64,000 nucleotides of DNA from Flavobacterium sp. GTDB lineage: Bacteria; Bacteroidota; Bacteroidia; Flavobacteriales; Flavobacteriaceae. The position numbers and the translations under genes are program-made. The stretch's first letter is position 1, and each line of letters starts with the position of its first letter. Below, in pieces: positions 17,888 to 26,959 of the stretch. The notes beneath the pieces were generated by a model that saw nothing but the letters and a program-made list of their open reading frames with translations, did not search any database and was not told where the DNA came from. Location of the stretch: assembly GCF_027533505.1 (NCBI RefSeq), contig NZ_JAPZUB010000029.1, positions 62,001 through 126,000 of the forward strand, given 5' to 3'.

Positions 17888-18406
17888 TTAACAATTAGCG
17901 GGAGTTCTCCCAAAGAATCGGTCGTCTTTATCGGTGCGCCCACTGTCTTCCATTGGGAATTCTTTACGCATCGGAAACGACACCATTTCATCCATATTTA
18001 AGATGCGTTTCAATTGCGGGTGGCCTTGGAATTGTATCCCATAAAAGTCATACGCCTCCCGTTCCATCCAATTGGCACATAAAAATAAATCGGTAATCGT
18101 AGCCACTTCTGGGTCTTGATTCAGGTAGGTTCGTACACGAATACGCGTGTTTTCGACCCAATTGTGAAGTTGATAAACCACGGCGAATTGATGGTCGTCG
18201 TCGTTATCGGGGTAATGTACTCCTGCTAAATCAGTAAGAAAATGGAAGTTCAACTCTTCGTCTTCTTTTAAAAAACGAATTACGTCATGTATTATAGAAG
18301 CATCTGCTTCAAACGAAAAAATGTCACGCTGCATTTCAAAGCAACGCACTTGTGTGCCAAATTGATTGGTGACTTTTTCCTGAATGTGAACGGTTTCTAA
18401 AGCCAT
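17888..18406 (-). CDS. nuoC: NADH-quinone oxidoreductase subunit C
   Basis: A 30-kDa-type scaffold subunit of the complex I peripheral arm. The signature is ANWMEREAYDFYGIQFQGHPQLKRILNMDE near the C-terminus. The ATG at 18404-18406 (172 residues, MALETVHIQEKV) is chosen because it lies 2 nt after the nuoB stop. The frame is open further upstream, but only through antisense-free overlap with nuoB and without family similarity. Confidence 0.95.
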   Translation of the reverse strand: MALETVHIQEKVTNQFGTQVRCFEMQRDIFSFEADASIIHDVIRFLKEDEELNFHFLTDLAGVHYPDNDDDHQFAVVYQLHNWVENTRIRVRTYLNQDPEVATITDLFLCANWMEREAYDFYGIQFQGHPQLKRILNMDEMVSFPMRKEFPMEDSGRTDKDDRFFGRTPANC

Positions 18407-18408
18407 AA

Positions 18409-18954
18409 TTACAGGTTGTAGGAAGCTAATAATTCTTTGTATTCTGGAGAATTTCTTCGACGAACCGATTCGTTTTTCACAAGGTCTTGCAATTGCATTA
18501 CGCCTTGTACGATTTGTTCGGGACGTGGAGGACACCCAGGCACATATACGTCTACTGGGATTACTTTATCAATACCTTGCAATACAGAATACGTGTCAAA
18601 AACACCCCCTGATGAGGCACAAGCTCCAACAGCAATAACCCAGCGAGGTTCACTCATTTGTTCGTATACTTGACGTAAAATTGGCGCCATTTTCTTGGAA
18701 ATCGTACCCATCACCAACAACATATCTGCTTGTCGGGGAGAGAAACTCACACGCTCCGATCCGAAACGGGCCAAATCGTAGTGCGATGCCATAGTAGCCA
18801 TAAATTCAATACCACAACAAGAAGTAGCAAAAGGTAATGGCCAAAGGGAATTAGCTCGTGCTAAACCGACTACATCGCTTAATTTGGTGGCGAAAAATCC
18901 TTCGCCTGTCACTCCTTCTGGCGGAGCTACCATTTTAGGTGTATTATTTTCCAT
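18409..18954 (-). CDS. nuoB: NADH-quinone oxidoreductase subunit B
   Basis: This subunit holds the terminal cluster N2, which reduces quinone. It has 181 residues with the tandem Cys46-Cys47 ligands in FATSCCGIEFMATM and the others in GACASSGG and VPGCPPRPEQIVQG. It starts 12 nt after nuoA and its stop lies 2 nt before the nuoC start. Confidence 0.97.
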   Translation of the reverse strand: MENNTPKMVAPPEGVTGEGFFATKLSDVVGLARANSLWPLPFATSCCGIEFMATMASHYDLARFGSERVSFSPRQADMLLVMGTISKKMAPILRQVYEQMSEPRWVIAVGACASSGGVFDTYSVLQGIDKVIPVDVYVPGCPPRPEQIVQGVMQLQDLVKNESVRRRNSPEYKELLASYNL

Positions 18955-18966
18955 AGCAAAGAAGTT

Positions 18967-19332
18967 TTATTCCCATTCCAAGGCTTTCTTTTTAATGATG
19001 TAAAAGAAACCAACAAGAAGAAGGGACATGAAAATAATCATTTTTATCATCCCATCGTAGCCCAATTCTTTGAAGTTCACCGCCCAAGGATAAAGAAAAA
19101 TCACTTCAACGTCAAACAATACAAATAGGATGGCTACCAAGAAATATTTTACAGAAAACGGGATTCGGGCATTACCAATCGATTCAATACCACATTCAAA
19201 GTTTTTATCCTTGTTTTGTGAATGTCTTTTGGGTCCTAAAAAGTTGGAACCAATAATCGTCAATGCTACAAAAGATACAGCGATGCCAACTTGTATTAAA
19301 ATCGGTAAAAAGTCAGTTTGTGTAGACTGCAT
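18967..19332 (-). CDS. nuoA: NADH-quinone oxidoreductase subunit A
   Basis: The first gene of the operon encodes a 121-residue membrane subunit with three helices. Family features are the cytoplasmic loop NFECGIESIGNARIPFSVKYFLVAILFVLFDVEVIFLYPWAV with its conserved Cys and Glu-Asp pair in the second helix. A consensus promoter lies 34-64 nt upstream. Confidence 0.96.
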   Translation of the reverse strand: MQSTQTDFLPILIQVGIAVSFVALTIIGSNFLGPKRHSQNKDKNFECGIESIGNARIPFSVKYFLVAILFVLFDVEVIFLYPWAVNFKELGYDGMIKMIIFMSLLLVGFFYIIKKKALEWE

Positions 19333-19365
19333 ACGACTCGTTTTTTAACATTTTTAAAATAGCCA

Positions 19366-19396
19366 CAAATATACGTCTCAATATTGAAAACGCAAA
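19366..19396 (-). promoter_or_regulatory. Promoter of the nuo operon
   Basis: On the minus strand TTTG (19393-19396), 19 nt, then TATATTTG (19366-19373): a full match to the Bacteroidota promoter. The predicted start leaves a leader of about 27 nt before nuoA. No other operon-scale promoter is evident between here and nuoN. Confidence 0.75.
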
Positions 19397-19474
19397 GATG
19401 TTAAGACCCCTTTATGAATTATTCAAGCGAAAATGTTTATTTAAATTTATTCTAAATAATAGAGCTCCTTAGTC

Positions 19475-19505
19475 AAAAAAAAACACTCCGTTTCGGGAGT
19501 GTTTT
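19475..19505 (-). terminator. Terminator of the cold-shock gene
   Basis: Stem AAAACACTCC/GGAGTGTTTT (19480-19489 and 19496-19505) followed on the minus strand by a run of T's, just after the csp stop. Confidence 0.85.
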
Positions 19506-19531
19506 CATTCGGTAATCTGAAATCTATATGT

Positions 19532-19732
19532 TTAGTTTTCAATAATTACTACGTCAATGGCTAGTTTTCCTTTGCGACCGTCTTCCTCTACGTAAGACAC
19601 ATGGTCACCTTCTTTTAAGCCTTCTGATTTTAAACCGGTAGCATGAACAAAAATGTCCTTCCCAGTTTCGTCATTTACGATGAATCCAAATCCCTTAGAC
19701 TCATTGAAAAATTTCACTTTTCCTGTTTGCAT
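19532..19732 (-). CDS. Cold-shock-domain protein (CspA family)
   Basis: A 66-residue single-domain RNA chaperone. The two RNA-binding motifs are KGFGFIVND (RNP1) and DIFVHATGL (RNP2) after the usual TGKVKFFNESK start. It is monocistronic, with a strong terminator after it and a promoter about 30-60 nt upstream, so it is regulated apart from the nuo and aspS units. Which stress or growth-phase paralogue it is cannot be told from the sequence. Confidence 0.95.
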   Translation of the reverse strand: MQTGKVKFFNESKGFGFIVNDETGKDIFVHATGLKSEGLKEGDHVSYVEEDGRKGKLAIDVVIIEN

Positions 19733-19758
19733 TGTAATGGGTAATAAATTAATTCGGC

Positions 19759-19789
19759 TAAAGGTAAACTTAAAATTTGATACCGCAAA
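19759..19789 (-). promoter_or_regulatory. Promoter of the cold-shock gene
   Basis: Minus strand TTTG (19786-19789), 19 nt, TACCTTTA (19759-19766); one mismatch in the last base of TAnnTTTG. Confidence 0.55.
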
Positions 19790-19882
19790 TTTTTAATGTT
19801 AAAATAATAAAAACTTTACAAAAAAATATTTTTACTATTGAAAAGTATCTTTATAAAAGGCTTTTAATTATGCAAAAATGGC

Positions 19883-19922
19883 AAAAAAATACCGCAAGTG
19901 TTGCCAAATAAACACACTTGCG
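19883..19922 (-). terminator. Terminator of aspS
   Basis: A 9-bp stem CGCAAGTGT/ACACTTGCG (19893-19901 and 19914-19922) with a 12-nt loop, followed on the minus strand by T's, 28 nt after the aspS stop. Confidence 0.75.
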
Positions 19923-19949
19923 ATAGGTTGAATGGGAATCTCTTAAAAA

Positions 19950-21695
19950 TTAGGCTAGTCGAATATGAAGTTCGCTCAATTGCGCATGATCAATCGGTGA
20001 AGGGGCATCAATCATCACATCTCTTCCTGAATTATTTTTCGGAAACGCTATAAAGTCGCGAATCGTTTCTTGCCCCCCTAAAATGGCCACCAATCGGTCC
20101 AAACCAAAGGCTAAACCTCCATGCGGTGGGGCGCCAAATTGGAAGGCATTCATCAAGAAGCCAAATTGTGCCTCCGCTTGTTCTTGCGTAAATCCTAACA
20201 ACGAGAACATTTCGGCTTGTAAGGCTTTGTCGTGAATTCGAATTGATCCACCGCCAATTTCATTTCCATTTAATACCATGTCGTAAGCATTCGCACGCAC
20301 TTTTCCAGGGTCGGTTTGTAAAAGCGCTTTGTCCTCGGGTTTGGGCGAAGTAAAGGGATGGTGCATCGCATGATAACGACCACTTTCTTCATCCCATTCC
20401 AACAACGGGAAATCAACTACCCACAACGGCGCAAATTCATCGGGTTTGCGTAGCCCCAATCGTGTGGCCATTTCCATGCGCAAAGCCGATAACTGCGAAC
20501 GCGTTTTATGCGCTGCACCCGACAATACCAAAATCAAATCACCGGGTTGGGCATGGGTCGCTTCTGCCCATTTTTTCAAATCGGTTTGATCGTAGAATTT
20601 ATCCACGGACGATTTTAGGGTGCCGTCGGTTTCGTATTTGACATAGACCATTCCTTGTGCTCCAATTTGGGGTCGTTTTACCCAATCAATCAGCGCGTCA
20701 ATTTCTTTTCGGGAATAGCTTGCGCAACCGGGAACGGCGATTCCTACCACCAGTTCGGCGGCATTGAAAACTCCAAAATCTTTATGTTGCGCTACCGCAT
20801 TAAGTTCGCCAAATTTCATATCAAAACGAATATCAGGCTTATCATTTCCATACGTTTTCATAGCATATTCATAGGTCATGCGCGGAAATTCAGCTACCTC
20901 TATTCCTTTTAAGGTTTTTAGCAAATGACGGGTCAATCCTTCAAAAACATTCAAAATATCTTCTTGTTCCACAAAGGCCATTTCACAGTCAATCTGTGTA
21001 AACTCGGGCTGTCGGTCGGCGCGTAAGTCCTCATCGCGAAAGCATTTTACAATTTGAAAATACTTATCCATACCGCCCACCATCAACAATTGCTTGAACG
21101 TTTGTGGTGATTGCGGTAAAGCATAAAACTGCCCTTCGTTCATGCGGCTGGGAACTACAAAATCACGGGCGCCCTCGGGGGTGGATTTAATTAAATAAGG
21201 GGTTTCAATTTCACAAAAATCCAAATTAGATAGGTAGTTTCGAACTTCCATGGCAACCTTATGGCGAAACAGCAATGCATTTTTTACCGGATTTCGACGA
21301 ATATCTAAATAGCGGTATTTCATGCGTAAATCTTCCCCTCCATCGGTTTCATCTTCAATGGTAAAGGGGGGGAGTTGCGCTTCATTTAAAATAGTGAGTT
21401 CTGAAACTAAGATTTCAATATCTCCAGTAGGCATGTTTGGATTTTTGGATTCCCGTTCAATTACGGTTCCTCTCACTTGAATTACATATTCGCGGCCCAA
21501 TGACTTGGCCTGTTGAAATACATGTTCTAAAGTGCGTTGCTCATCAAAAATTAGTTGTGTAACTCCGTAGCGATCGCGTAAATCAGCCCAAATCAAAAAT
21601 CCTTTATCGCGGGTTTTTTGTACCCATCCTGCCAATGTAACTTCTTGTCCCACGTGCGCTGCATTCAAGGCGCCACAAGTATGTGTTCTATACAT
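19950..21695 (-). CDS. aspS: Aspartyl-tRNA synthetase
   Basis: A class IIb synthetase that charges tRNA-Asp. It has an N-terminal OB anticodon domain ([27 protein letters not shown]), class II motif 2 around [18 protein letters not shown], a bacterial insertion domain, and motif 3 in [15 protein letters not shown] use the ATG at 21693-21695 (581 residues), because [16 protein letters not shown] is the usual family start and leaves a normal leader after the -7 box at 21746-21753. An upstream in-frame ATG at 21729-21731 would add 12 residues. Confidence 0.96.
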   Translation of the reverse strand: MYRTHTCGALNAAHVGQEVTLAGWVQKTRDKGFLIWADLRDRYGVTQLIFDEQRTLEHVFQQAKSLGREYVIQVRGTVIERESKNPNMPTGDIEILVSELTILNEAQLPPFTIEDETDGGEDLRMKYRYLDIRRNPVKNALLFRHKVAMEVRNYLSNLDFCEIETPYLIKSTPEGARDFVVPSRMNEGQFYALPQSPQTFKQLLMVGGMDKYFQIVKCFRDEDLRADRQPEFTQIDCEMAFVEQEDILNVFEGLTRHLLKTLKGIEVAEFPRMTYEYAMKTYGNDKPDIRFDMKFGELNAVAQHKDFGVFNAAELVVGIAVPGCASYSRKEIDALIDWVKRPQIGAQGMVYVKYETDGTLKSSVDKFYDQTDLKKWAEATHAQPGDLILVLSGAAHKTRSQLSALRMEMATRLGLRKPDEFAPLWVVDFPLLEWDEESGRYHAMHHPFTSPKPEDKALLQTDPGKVRANAYDMVLNGNEIGGGSIRIHDKALQAEMFSLLGFTQEQAEAQFGFLMNAFQFGAPPHGGLAFGLDRLVAILGGQETIRDFIAFPKNNSGRDVMIDAPSPIDHAQLSELHIRLA

Positions 21696-21745
21696 GTTTC
21701 CTGCTATTTGATTGAAATCGTTGTTTTGCATTCAAAATTTGGTGG

Positions 21746-21753
21746 CAAAAGTA
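21746..21753 (-). promoter_or_regulatory. Putative -7 box for aspS
   Basis: Minus strand TACTTTTG, matching TAnnTTTG; no good -33 TTTG at normal spacing. Confidence 0.45.
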
Positions 21754-21855
21754 ACGAAAAGCCACGACAACTGCATCGGAAATTACAACTTTAGCGTGAT
21801 GGGGTAGCCACAACGGGAACCAATGTTAAAATCGACACGCTCTCATTTTTTTCGT

Positions 21856-21863
21856 TACCTTTG
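21856..21863 (+). promoter_or_regulatory. Putative -7 box for the TlpA-like gene
   Basis: TACCTTTG, 31 nt before the ATG at 21895; the -33 box is not recognisable. Confidence 0.45.
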
Positions 21864-21894
21864 GTTGATGTAAAAGACGATAATTATTTTTTGT

Positions 21895-22887
21895 ATGAAA
21901 AAAATGCTAGGCTTCATTGCCGTTTTATTTAGTACGATGGTTTGGGCGCAAGACCAAGTAGCGTTGAAAATTGAAATTGCCAACCGTATCGGCGATGTGG
22001 TGTACATCAAGAACAATATGGGTAAAGATGTACAGCAAATTAATGTCAATGACAAAGGATTCTTTGAAGCGCGTTTTGGCGTAGCTGAGGGGATGTACTT
22101 TTTGTTTGATGGTGCCGAATACGCTCGCTTGTTTTTGAAAAACGGGTTTGATTTAACCGCTCAATTGGATGCAAAAGCGTTTGATGCTACTTTAAAATTT
22201 AGCGGGAAAGGTGCTCCTGAAAACAATTTTTTGGCCGACAAGACCCGTCAAGATGCTACCGTGGAAGCTGAATTCATGAAATTGGAGACCGATGAAGCCG
22301 TCAATCAATTTTGTGAGCAACAAAAAAATGCCGTTTATCAAAAATTGGAAGCGGGCACGTTTGATCCCAAATTTGTGTCCAATGTTAAGTTAATGGCGGT
22401 GCAAGAGTTGATGCAAATGAAGATGTATTTTAAAGAGTCAAAAGCCAAGACCAAAATGAATGGAACGAAAGCGCCAAACTTTGAATACGTTGATGTGACA
22501 GGTAAAAAGGTGAAGTTGGAGGATTTCAAAGGCCAATATGTTTATATCGACATTTGGGCGACATGGTGCGGACCGTGTCGTGCGGAAATACCGGCCTTGA
22601 AGCAAACCGAAGCCAAGTATCATGGTAAGAAAATTGCTTTTGTGAGTATATCCGTTGATGTGGATAAGGATTTTGAAAAATGGAAAAAGTTTGTAGCCGA
22701 CAAGCAATTGGGTGGCACACAATTGTTTGCTGATAAAAACTGGGAATCCGATTTTATGAAGTATTTTGGCGTTACGTCAATTCCGCGATTTTTACTCATC
22801 GACCCCCAAGGAAATGTGGTCAATGCCGACGCTAATCGCCCTTCTGACCCAAAATTAACCGCTATTTTGGATAAATTGCCCTTATAG
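21895..22887 (+). CDS. Periplasmic TlpA-like thioredoxin with N-terminal accessory domain
   Basis: The protein begins with a signal peptide (MKKMLGFIAVLFSTMVWA, then QDQVAL). Residues about 20-105 form a beta-rich accessory domain of the DUF4369 kind often found before TlpA-like thioredoxins in Bacteroidota. A helical linker follows, then a thioredoxin domain (about 190-330) with the redox motif WATWCGPCRAEIPAL (Cys225 and Cys228) and a cis-proline stretch VTSIPRFLLID. The likely role is thiol-disulfide exchange in the periplasm; the substrate is unknown. It is monocistronic with its own promoter and terminator. Confidence 0.88.
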   Translation: MKKMLGFIAVLFSTMVWAQDQVALKIEIANRIGDVVYIKNNMGKDVQQINVNDKGFFEARFGVAEGMYFLFDGAEYARLFLKNGFDLTAQLDAKAFDATLKFSGKGAPENNFLADKTRQDATVEAEFMKLETDEAVNQFCEQQKNAVYQKLEAGTFDPKFVSNVKLMAVQELMQMKMYFKESKAKTKMNGTKAPNFEYVDVTGKKVKLEDFKGQYVYIDIWATWCGPCRAEIPALKQTEAKYHGKKIAFVSISVDVDKDFEKWKKFVADKQLGGTQLFADKNWESDFMKYFGVTSIPRFLLIDPQGNVVNADANRPSDPKLTAILDKLPL

Positions 22888-22909
22888 CTTTTTTACCCAT
22901 AAACTTCTG

Positions 22910-22944
22910 AAACGCCCGTAAATACTAGTACGGGCGTTTTTTTT
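22910..22944 (+). terminator. Terminator of the TlpA-like gene
   Basis: Stem AAACGCCCGTA/TACGGGCGTTT with an 8-nt loop followed by T's. Confidence 0.88.
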
Positions 22945-22999
22945 GCTCATGAGCCAATGTTAAATTTTTCCCTAATGTTACCAAATTGTTAAGCGAATG

Positions 23000-23031
23000 T
23001 TTGGTTTGTGTAAAATAGTTCGATACATTTG
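23000..23031 (+). promoter_or_regulatory. Promoter of the MORN-like gene
   Basis: TTTG (23000-23003), 20 nt, TACATTTG (23024-23031), about 31 nt before the start codon; full consensus. Confidence 0.7.
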
Positions 23032-23062
23032 TGTATCAATAATTTGAAAAACCTACTAGAAA

Positions 23063-23410
23063 ATGAAAAAGTATATCGTAATGGCAGCTGTGTTAATCGG
23101 TGGATTAGCTACTGCGCAGCAAAAGCAACCGGTTTTGGAGGAAGTGAATGGTATGGTAAAAGCTACCTATTACTATGAAGATGGAAAAGTACAACAAGAA
23201 GGGTTCTTCAAAGATGGTAAATTAGAAGGAAAATGGATTTCTTACGACCAAACGGGAAATAAAATTGCTATTGCAGAATATACCAATGGTGAAAAAACTG
23301 GAAAATGGTTTTTCTGGAATGAGCGCAATCTTTCGGAAGTAGATTATACACAAGGCGCAATTGCTGAAGTGAAAGTCTGGAGTCGTGAGGCCGTAGCCGA
23401 CAAAAATTAA
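23063..23410 (+). CDS. Small exported MORN-repeat-like protein
   Basis: A 115-residue protein with a signal peptide (MKKYIVMAAVLIGGLATA, then QQK). The mature part contains MORN/toxin-antitoxin-like YxxGK repeats: YYEDGKVQQEGFFKDGKLEGKW, ISYDQTGNKIAIAEYTNGEKTGKW. This family is conserved in Flavobacteria and has sometimes been misnamed a nicotinate-nucleotide adenylyltransferase; no nucleotidyltransferase motif is present. The function is unknown. It has its own promoter and shares a bidirectional terminator with the RND gene. Confidence 0.8.
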   Translation: MKKYIVMAAVLIGGLATAQQKQPVLEEVNGMVKATYYYEDGKVQQEGFFKDGKLEGKWISYDQTGNKIAIAEYTNGEKTGKWFFWNERNLSEVDYTQGAIAEVKVWSREAVADKN

Positions 23411-23428
23411 TAAAGGATATTGATTCAA

Positions 23429-23462
23429 AAAAAAGGGACGTTCATTTGAACGTCCCTTTTTT
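23429..23462. terminator. Bidirectional terminator between the MORN-like gene and the RND operon
   Basis: A 15-bp stem including GGGACGTTC/GAACGTCCC with an ATTT loop, flanked by A's and T's so that it works on both strands. It abuts the stop codon of the RND permease. Confidence 0.9.
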
Positions 23463-26400
23463 TATGCTTCTGCCTCCATGCGTGCATTTCTTCGATCACG
23501 CAAACGGTACTTGATGCGTTTCACTAAGAAGAACATCACGGGAACAATGACTAAGGTAAGAATGGTCGCATACGTGAGTCCGAAGATGATGGTCCACGCC
23601 AATGGCCCCCAGAAAATAACGTTATCCCCTCCAATAAATATATGCGGATTCAATTCGGTAATCAATGTAAAGAAATTGAAGTTCAATCCAATTGCTAAAG
23701 GGATCAATCCCAAAACAGCGGTTAATGCCGTCAATAATACGGGACGAAGACGTGATTTACCCGATTCTACAATGACTTCTTTGATTTCGTCTAAGGTTAA
23801 ATCGTCATGACTTTCCACACCTTTTTCTTCCACTTTTCGATCCATCAACAACACGAAGAAGTCCATAAGTACAATACCATTTTTCACCACAATCCCTGCC
23901 AGCGAAATGATTCCCATCATCGTCATCAAAATAACAAAATCCATATTGGCAATCACATAGCCATAAAATACACCGCTAAAACTGAGCAATACGGTGAACA
24001 AGATGACCATAGTTTTGGAGATGGAGTTGAACTGTAACACGATAATCAAGGTGATTCCCGCAATGGCCAATAAAAAAGCAATATTCAAGAACGCTTGGTT
24101 TTTCCCTTGTTCCTCTTGCACCCCCGAGAAGCCATAATTAATGTCTTTAGGAAAGGGATAGCCTTCCAATTGTTTGGCAATGTCTTTGGTAATGGCATCG
24201 GCATTGTATCCCGTCAACACGTTAGAATATATCGTCATGACGCGCTTGTGATTTTTGCGCTTAATCATGTTGAAGGTGTTAGTTTTCTTGGTGTCAGAAA
24301 CTGCCGAAATAGGCACCTGCATGATTTGACCGTTATTTGGATTGCGGAAGGTCAACGATTGATTGAATAAAATATTTTCATTTTTGCGTTGGTCCTCTTG
24401 CATACGCATGACAATATTGTAGTCATCGTCGCCTTCTTTGTAGGTTGAAATTTCCTGTCCATACACCGAACGGCGTAAAGTAAATCCGAGTTGCCCGGTT
24501 GAAATGCCCAAACTTCCTGCGTTAGCACGATCGACGTTCACTTCAAGTTCGGGACTGTCTTTGTTGATGTCTACTTGAAGTTTTTCAATCCCTTCAATAT
24601 TTTTAGCATTGAGGTAGGCAATAATTTTTTGCGCTTCGGCAAGCATGGCTTCATAATCTTCTCCTCGAAGTTCCAAACTGATGGGGTATCCTGCTGGAGG
24701 TCCGTTGGAATCTTTTTCTACCGTAACTGTTGCCCCGGGGATTCCTTTCACCGAACGACGAATTTCCTCCAATAAATCGGCCGTATTTATGCCCCGACGA
24801 AATTTAAATTCCCTAAAGTTGACCGTTACTTTTCCTTTGTAAGGCGTTTCATTAGCAGAGCCTGCATCAACATTCGGGTTTCCTGCACCAACACCCACTT
24901 GTGATACAATGGATTCGGCCAAGAAGTTTTTATTTTCTTGGGTATCTACGTATTTGCTGAGAATGCCGATGATTTGTTTTTCTACAAAAAGGGTGGCTTT
25001 ATTGGTTTTTTCAATATCGGTTCCTTGTGGATATTCAATATACGTGATGACTTGATTTGGAATATTATCGGGGAAGAACAATACTTTTCGCGGAAAGATT
25101 CCCAACAATACAAACGAAAGTACCAACATCCCAATAATCCCAAAAAAGGCATACCAAGCGCGTCTTCCGGTGAGGATTTTTGCCAAAAACACTTTGTATT
25201 TTTCTTCCATTCTAGGAAAAAAGCTGTGCTGAAAATCTTGGGTCCATTGGTAAATTTTCAAATGGTATGCCCACATCATCCCCAAAACCAAAACGGCAAT
25301 ATGCCCCATTGATTTCAAGAAAACACTTCCTGTGGTATAGCCTGCAATAAGGAAAATTACAGCGCCCAATCCGATAAAGATAGAGTTGCGTTTCAGCCCT
25401 TTTCGTTTGATATTTCGGTCTTCAATATCCATCGAACCTCCCGTCATCGCTGCATTGACAACCATTGCCACAAATAACGAGGCGCCCAAAGTTACCGATA
25501 GTGTAAGCGGGAAGTAAATCATAAATTTACCCATTGTTCCGGGCCACAAGGCAAAAGGTAAAAACGCCATAAGGGTGGTCGCTGTTGAAGAGATTACCGG
25601 CCAAGCAATTTCGCCAATACCCAATTTGGACGCTTGAATGCGCGACATTCCTTTTTTCATATTGGCAAACACGTTGTCTACCACCACGATACCGTCATCT
25701 ACGAGCATCCCGAGTCCCATGACCAAACCGAAAAGCACCATCGTATTTAAGGTTTTCCCCATAGAAGCCAACAAGGCAAAGGCAATAAACATGGAGAGCG
25801 GAATGGCAGCCCCTACGAAAAGTGAGTTGCGTAAGCCCATGGTAAACATCAATACGAGCATTACCAAGATGATTCCAAAAATGATGTGGTTGGACAATTC
25901 GTCTACCTGGTGTTCAACGCGTGACGATTGGTCGCTGGTCAATTCAATGGTTAAATTTTTCGGCAAATAATTGGCTTGCGCTTCACTTACTTTCTCACGT
26001 GCTTGTTCAATAGCCGAAATCATATTCTCGCCCGAACGTTTTTTCACATTGAGCATTACTACTTCTTTCCCTTTTTCGCGGGCATAGGTGGTACGCTCTT
26101 TTTCTTTAAAACGAATGGTCGCAATGTCTTTCAGATAGACCGAACCCCCAAATGACTTTACAATAATATCATTCAGTTCGGCGGGATCTTTCATTTCTCC
26201 GATGATGCGAATGTTGTTGCGCGATCCTTGTGAAATTAAGTTTCCTCCCGAGAGTGTCATGTTTTCATTGCGGACCGTACTTTGGATATCGTCAAAGCTC
26301 ACTTGCGCAGCCGTCATTTTGAAAATGTCTACAGCAATTTCTACTTCTTTATCGTCAACCCCTAAAATTTCTACCTTTTTTACCTCGGGCACTTCTTCAA

Positions 26401-26929
26401 TATCATCTTGAAGTTTTTCCCCAAACTTTTTCAATTGTTGCGCGGTATAATCTCCTTTGAGGTTGATGTTTAAGATAGGCACTTCTTCCGAAATGTTTAA
26501 TTCAAAAACATTGGGTTCTACTTTACTTCCGTTGTCAAGATTGGGCCAATCGGTATCGGCTTTGGCATTGTCTACTTTGTCTTTGATTTTTTGTTTGGCC
26601 AATTCAATGCCAATCTTGTCATCAAATTCGACAATAATCATTCCGTAATCTTGAAAAGAGCTCGACGTAATTTTGTTGACTCCACTGATGTTTTTAAACT
26701 CTTTCTCCAAGGGTTTGATGACCAATTTTTCCACATCTTCGGCCGAATTCCCCGGGAAAACCGAAGAAATGTAGATCTTGTTTTCAATGATTTCTGGAAA
26801 ATCTTCCCGCGGCATGGTGATGTACGAGTAGATTCCAGCCACCACGATGATGAAGGTGAGAATGTAAACCGTAACGCGATTGTCTACCGCCCAACTGGAT
26901 ATGCTAAATTCTTTGTTATGTTTGCTCAT
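23462..26929 (-). CDS. RND efflux permease (AcrB/HAE1-like)
   Basis: This is the inner-membrane proton-driven pump of a tripartite exporter. At 1155 residues it is longer than AcrB. It has the N-terminal TM1 (VTVYILTFIIVVAGIYSYITMPREDFPEI), two large periplasmic porter regions, and the proton-relay aspartates in TM4 (GLGMLVDDGIVVVDNV). Near residues 480-575 there is an added polar loop and two extra hydrophobic segments (FIGLGAVIFLIAGYTTG, and HIAVLVLGMMWAYHLK), a variant seen in Bacteroidota transporters. It is the last gene of the yceI-tetR-tolC-adaptor-pump operon, 30 nt after the adaptor. The substrates cannot be predicted. Confidence 0.95.
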   Translation of the reverse strand: MSKHNKEFSISSWAVDNRVTVYILTFIIVVAGIYSYITMPREDFPEIIENKIYISSVFPGNSAEDVEKLVIKPLEKEFKNISGVNKITSSSFQDYGMIIVEFDDKIGIELAKQKIKDKVDNAKADTDWPNLDNGSKVEPNVFELNISEEVPILNINLKGDYTAQQLKKFGEKLQDDIEEVPEVKKVEILGVDDKEVEIAVDIFKMTAAQVSFDDIQSTVRNENMTLSGGNLISQGSRNNIRIIGEMKDPAELNDIIVKSFGGSVYLKDIATIRFKEKERTTYAREKGKEVVMLNVKKRSGENMISAIEQAREKVSEAQANYLPKNLTIELTSDQSSRVEHQVDELSNHIIFGIILVMLVLMFTMGLRNSLFVGAAIPLSMFIAFALLASMGKTLNTMVLFGLVMGLGMLVDDGIVVVDNVFANMKKGMSRIQASKLGIGEIAWPVISSTATTLMAFLPFALWPGTMGKFMIYFPLTLSVTLGASLFVAMVVNAAMTGGSMDIEDRNIKRKGLKRNSIFIGLGAVIFLIAGYTTGSVFLKSMGHIAVLVLGMMWAYHLKIYQWTQDFQHSFFPRMEEKYKVFLAKILTGRRAWYAFFGIIGMLVLSFVLLGIFPRKVLFFPDNIPNQVITYIEYPQGTDIEKTNKATLFVEKQIIGILSKYVDTQENKNFLAESIVSQVGVGAGNPNVDAGSANETPYKGKVTVNFREFKFRRGINTADLLEEIRRSVKGIPGATVTVEKDSNGPPAGYPISLELRGEDYEAMLAEAQKIIAYLNAKNIEGIEKLQVDINKDSPELEVNVDRANAGSLGISTGQLGFTLRRSVYGQEISTYKEGDDDYNIVMRMQEDQRKNENILFNQSLTFRNPNNGQIMQVPISAVSDTKKTNTFNMIKRKNHKRVMTIYSNVLTGYNADAITKDIAKQLEGYPFPKDINYGFSGVQEEQGKNQAFLNIAFLLAIAGITLIIVLQFNSISKTMVILFTVLLSFSGVFYGYVIANMDFVILMTMMGIISLAGIVVKNGIVLMDFFVLLMDRKVEEKGVESHDDLTLDEIKEVIVESGKSRLRPVLLTALTAVLGLIPLAIGLNFNFFTLITELNPHIFIGGDNVIFWGPLAWTIIFGLTYATILTLVIVPVMFFLVKRIKYRLRDRRNARMEAEA

Positions 26930-26959
26930 GTTTGTTGTTATGAGATGGTTTTATTTTTA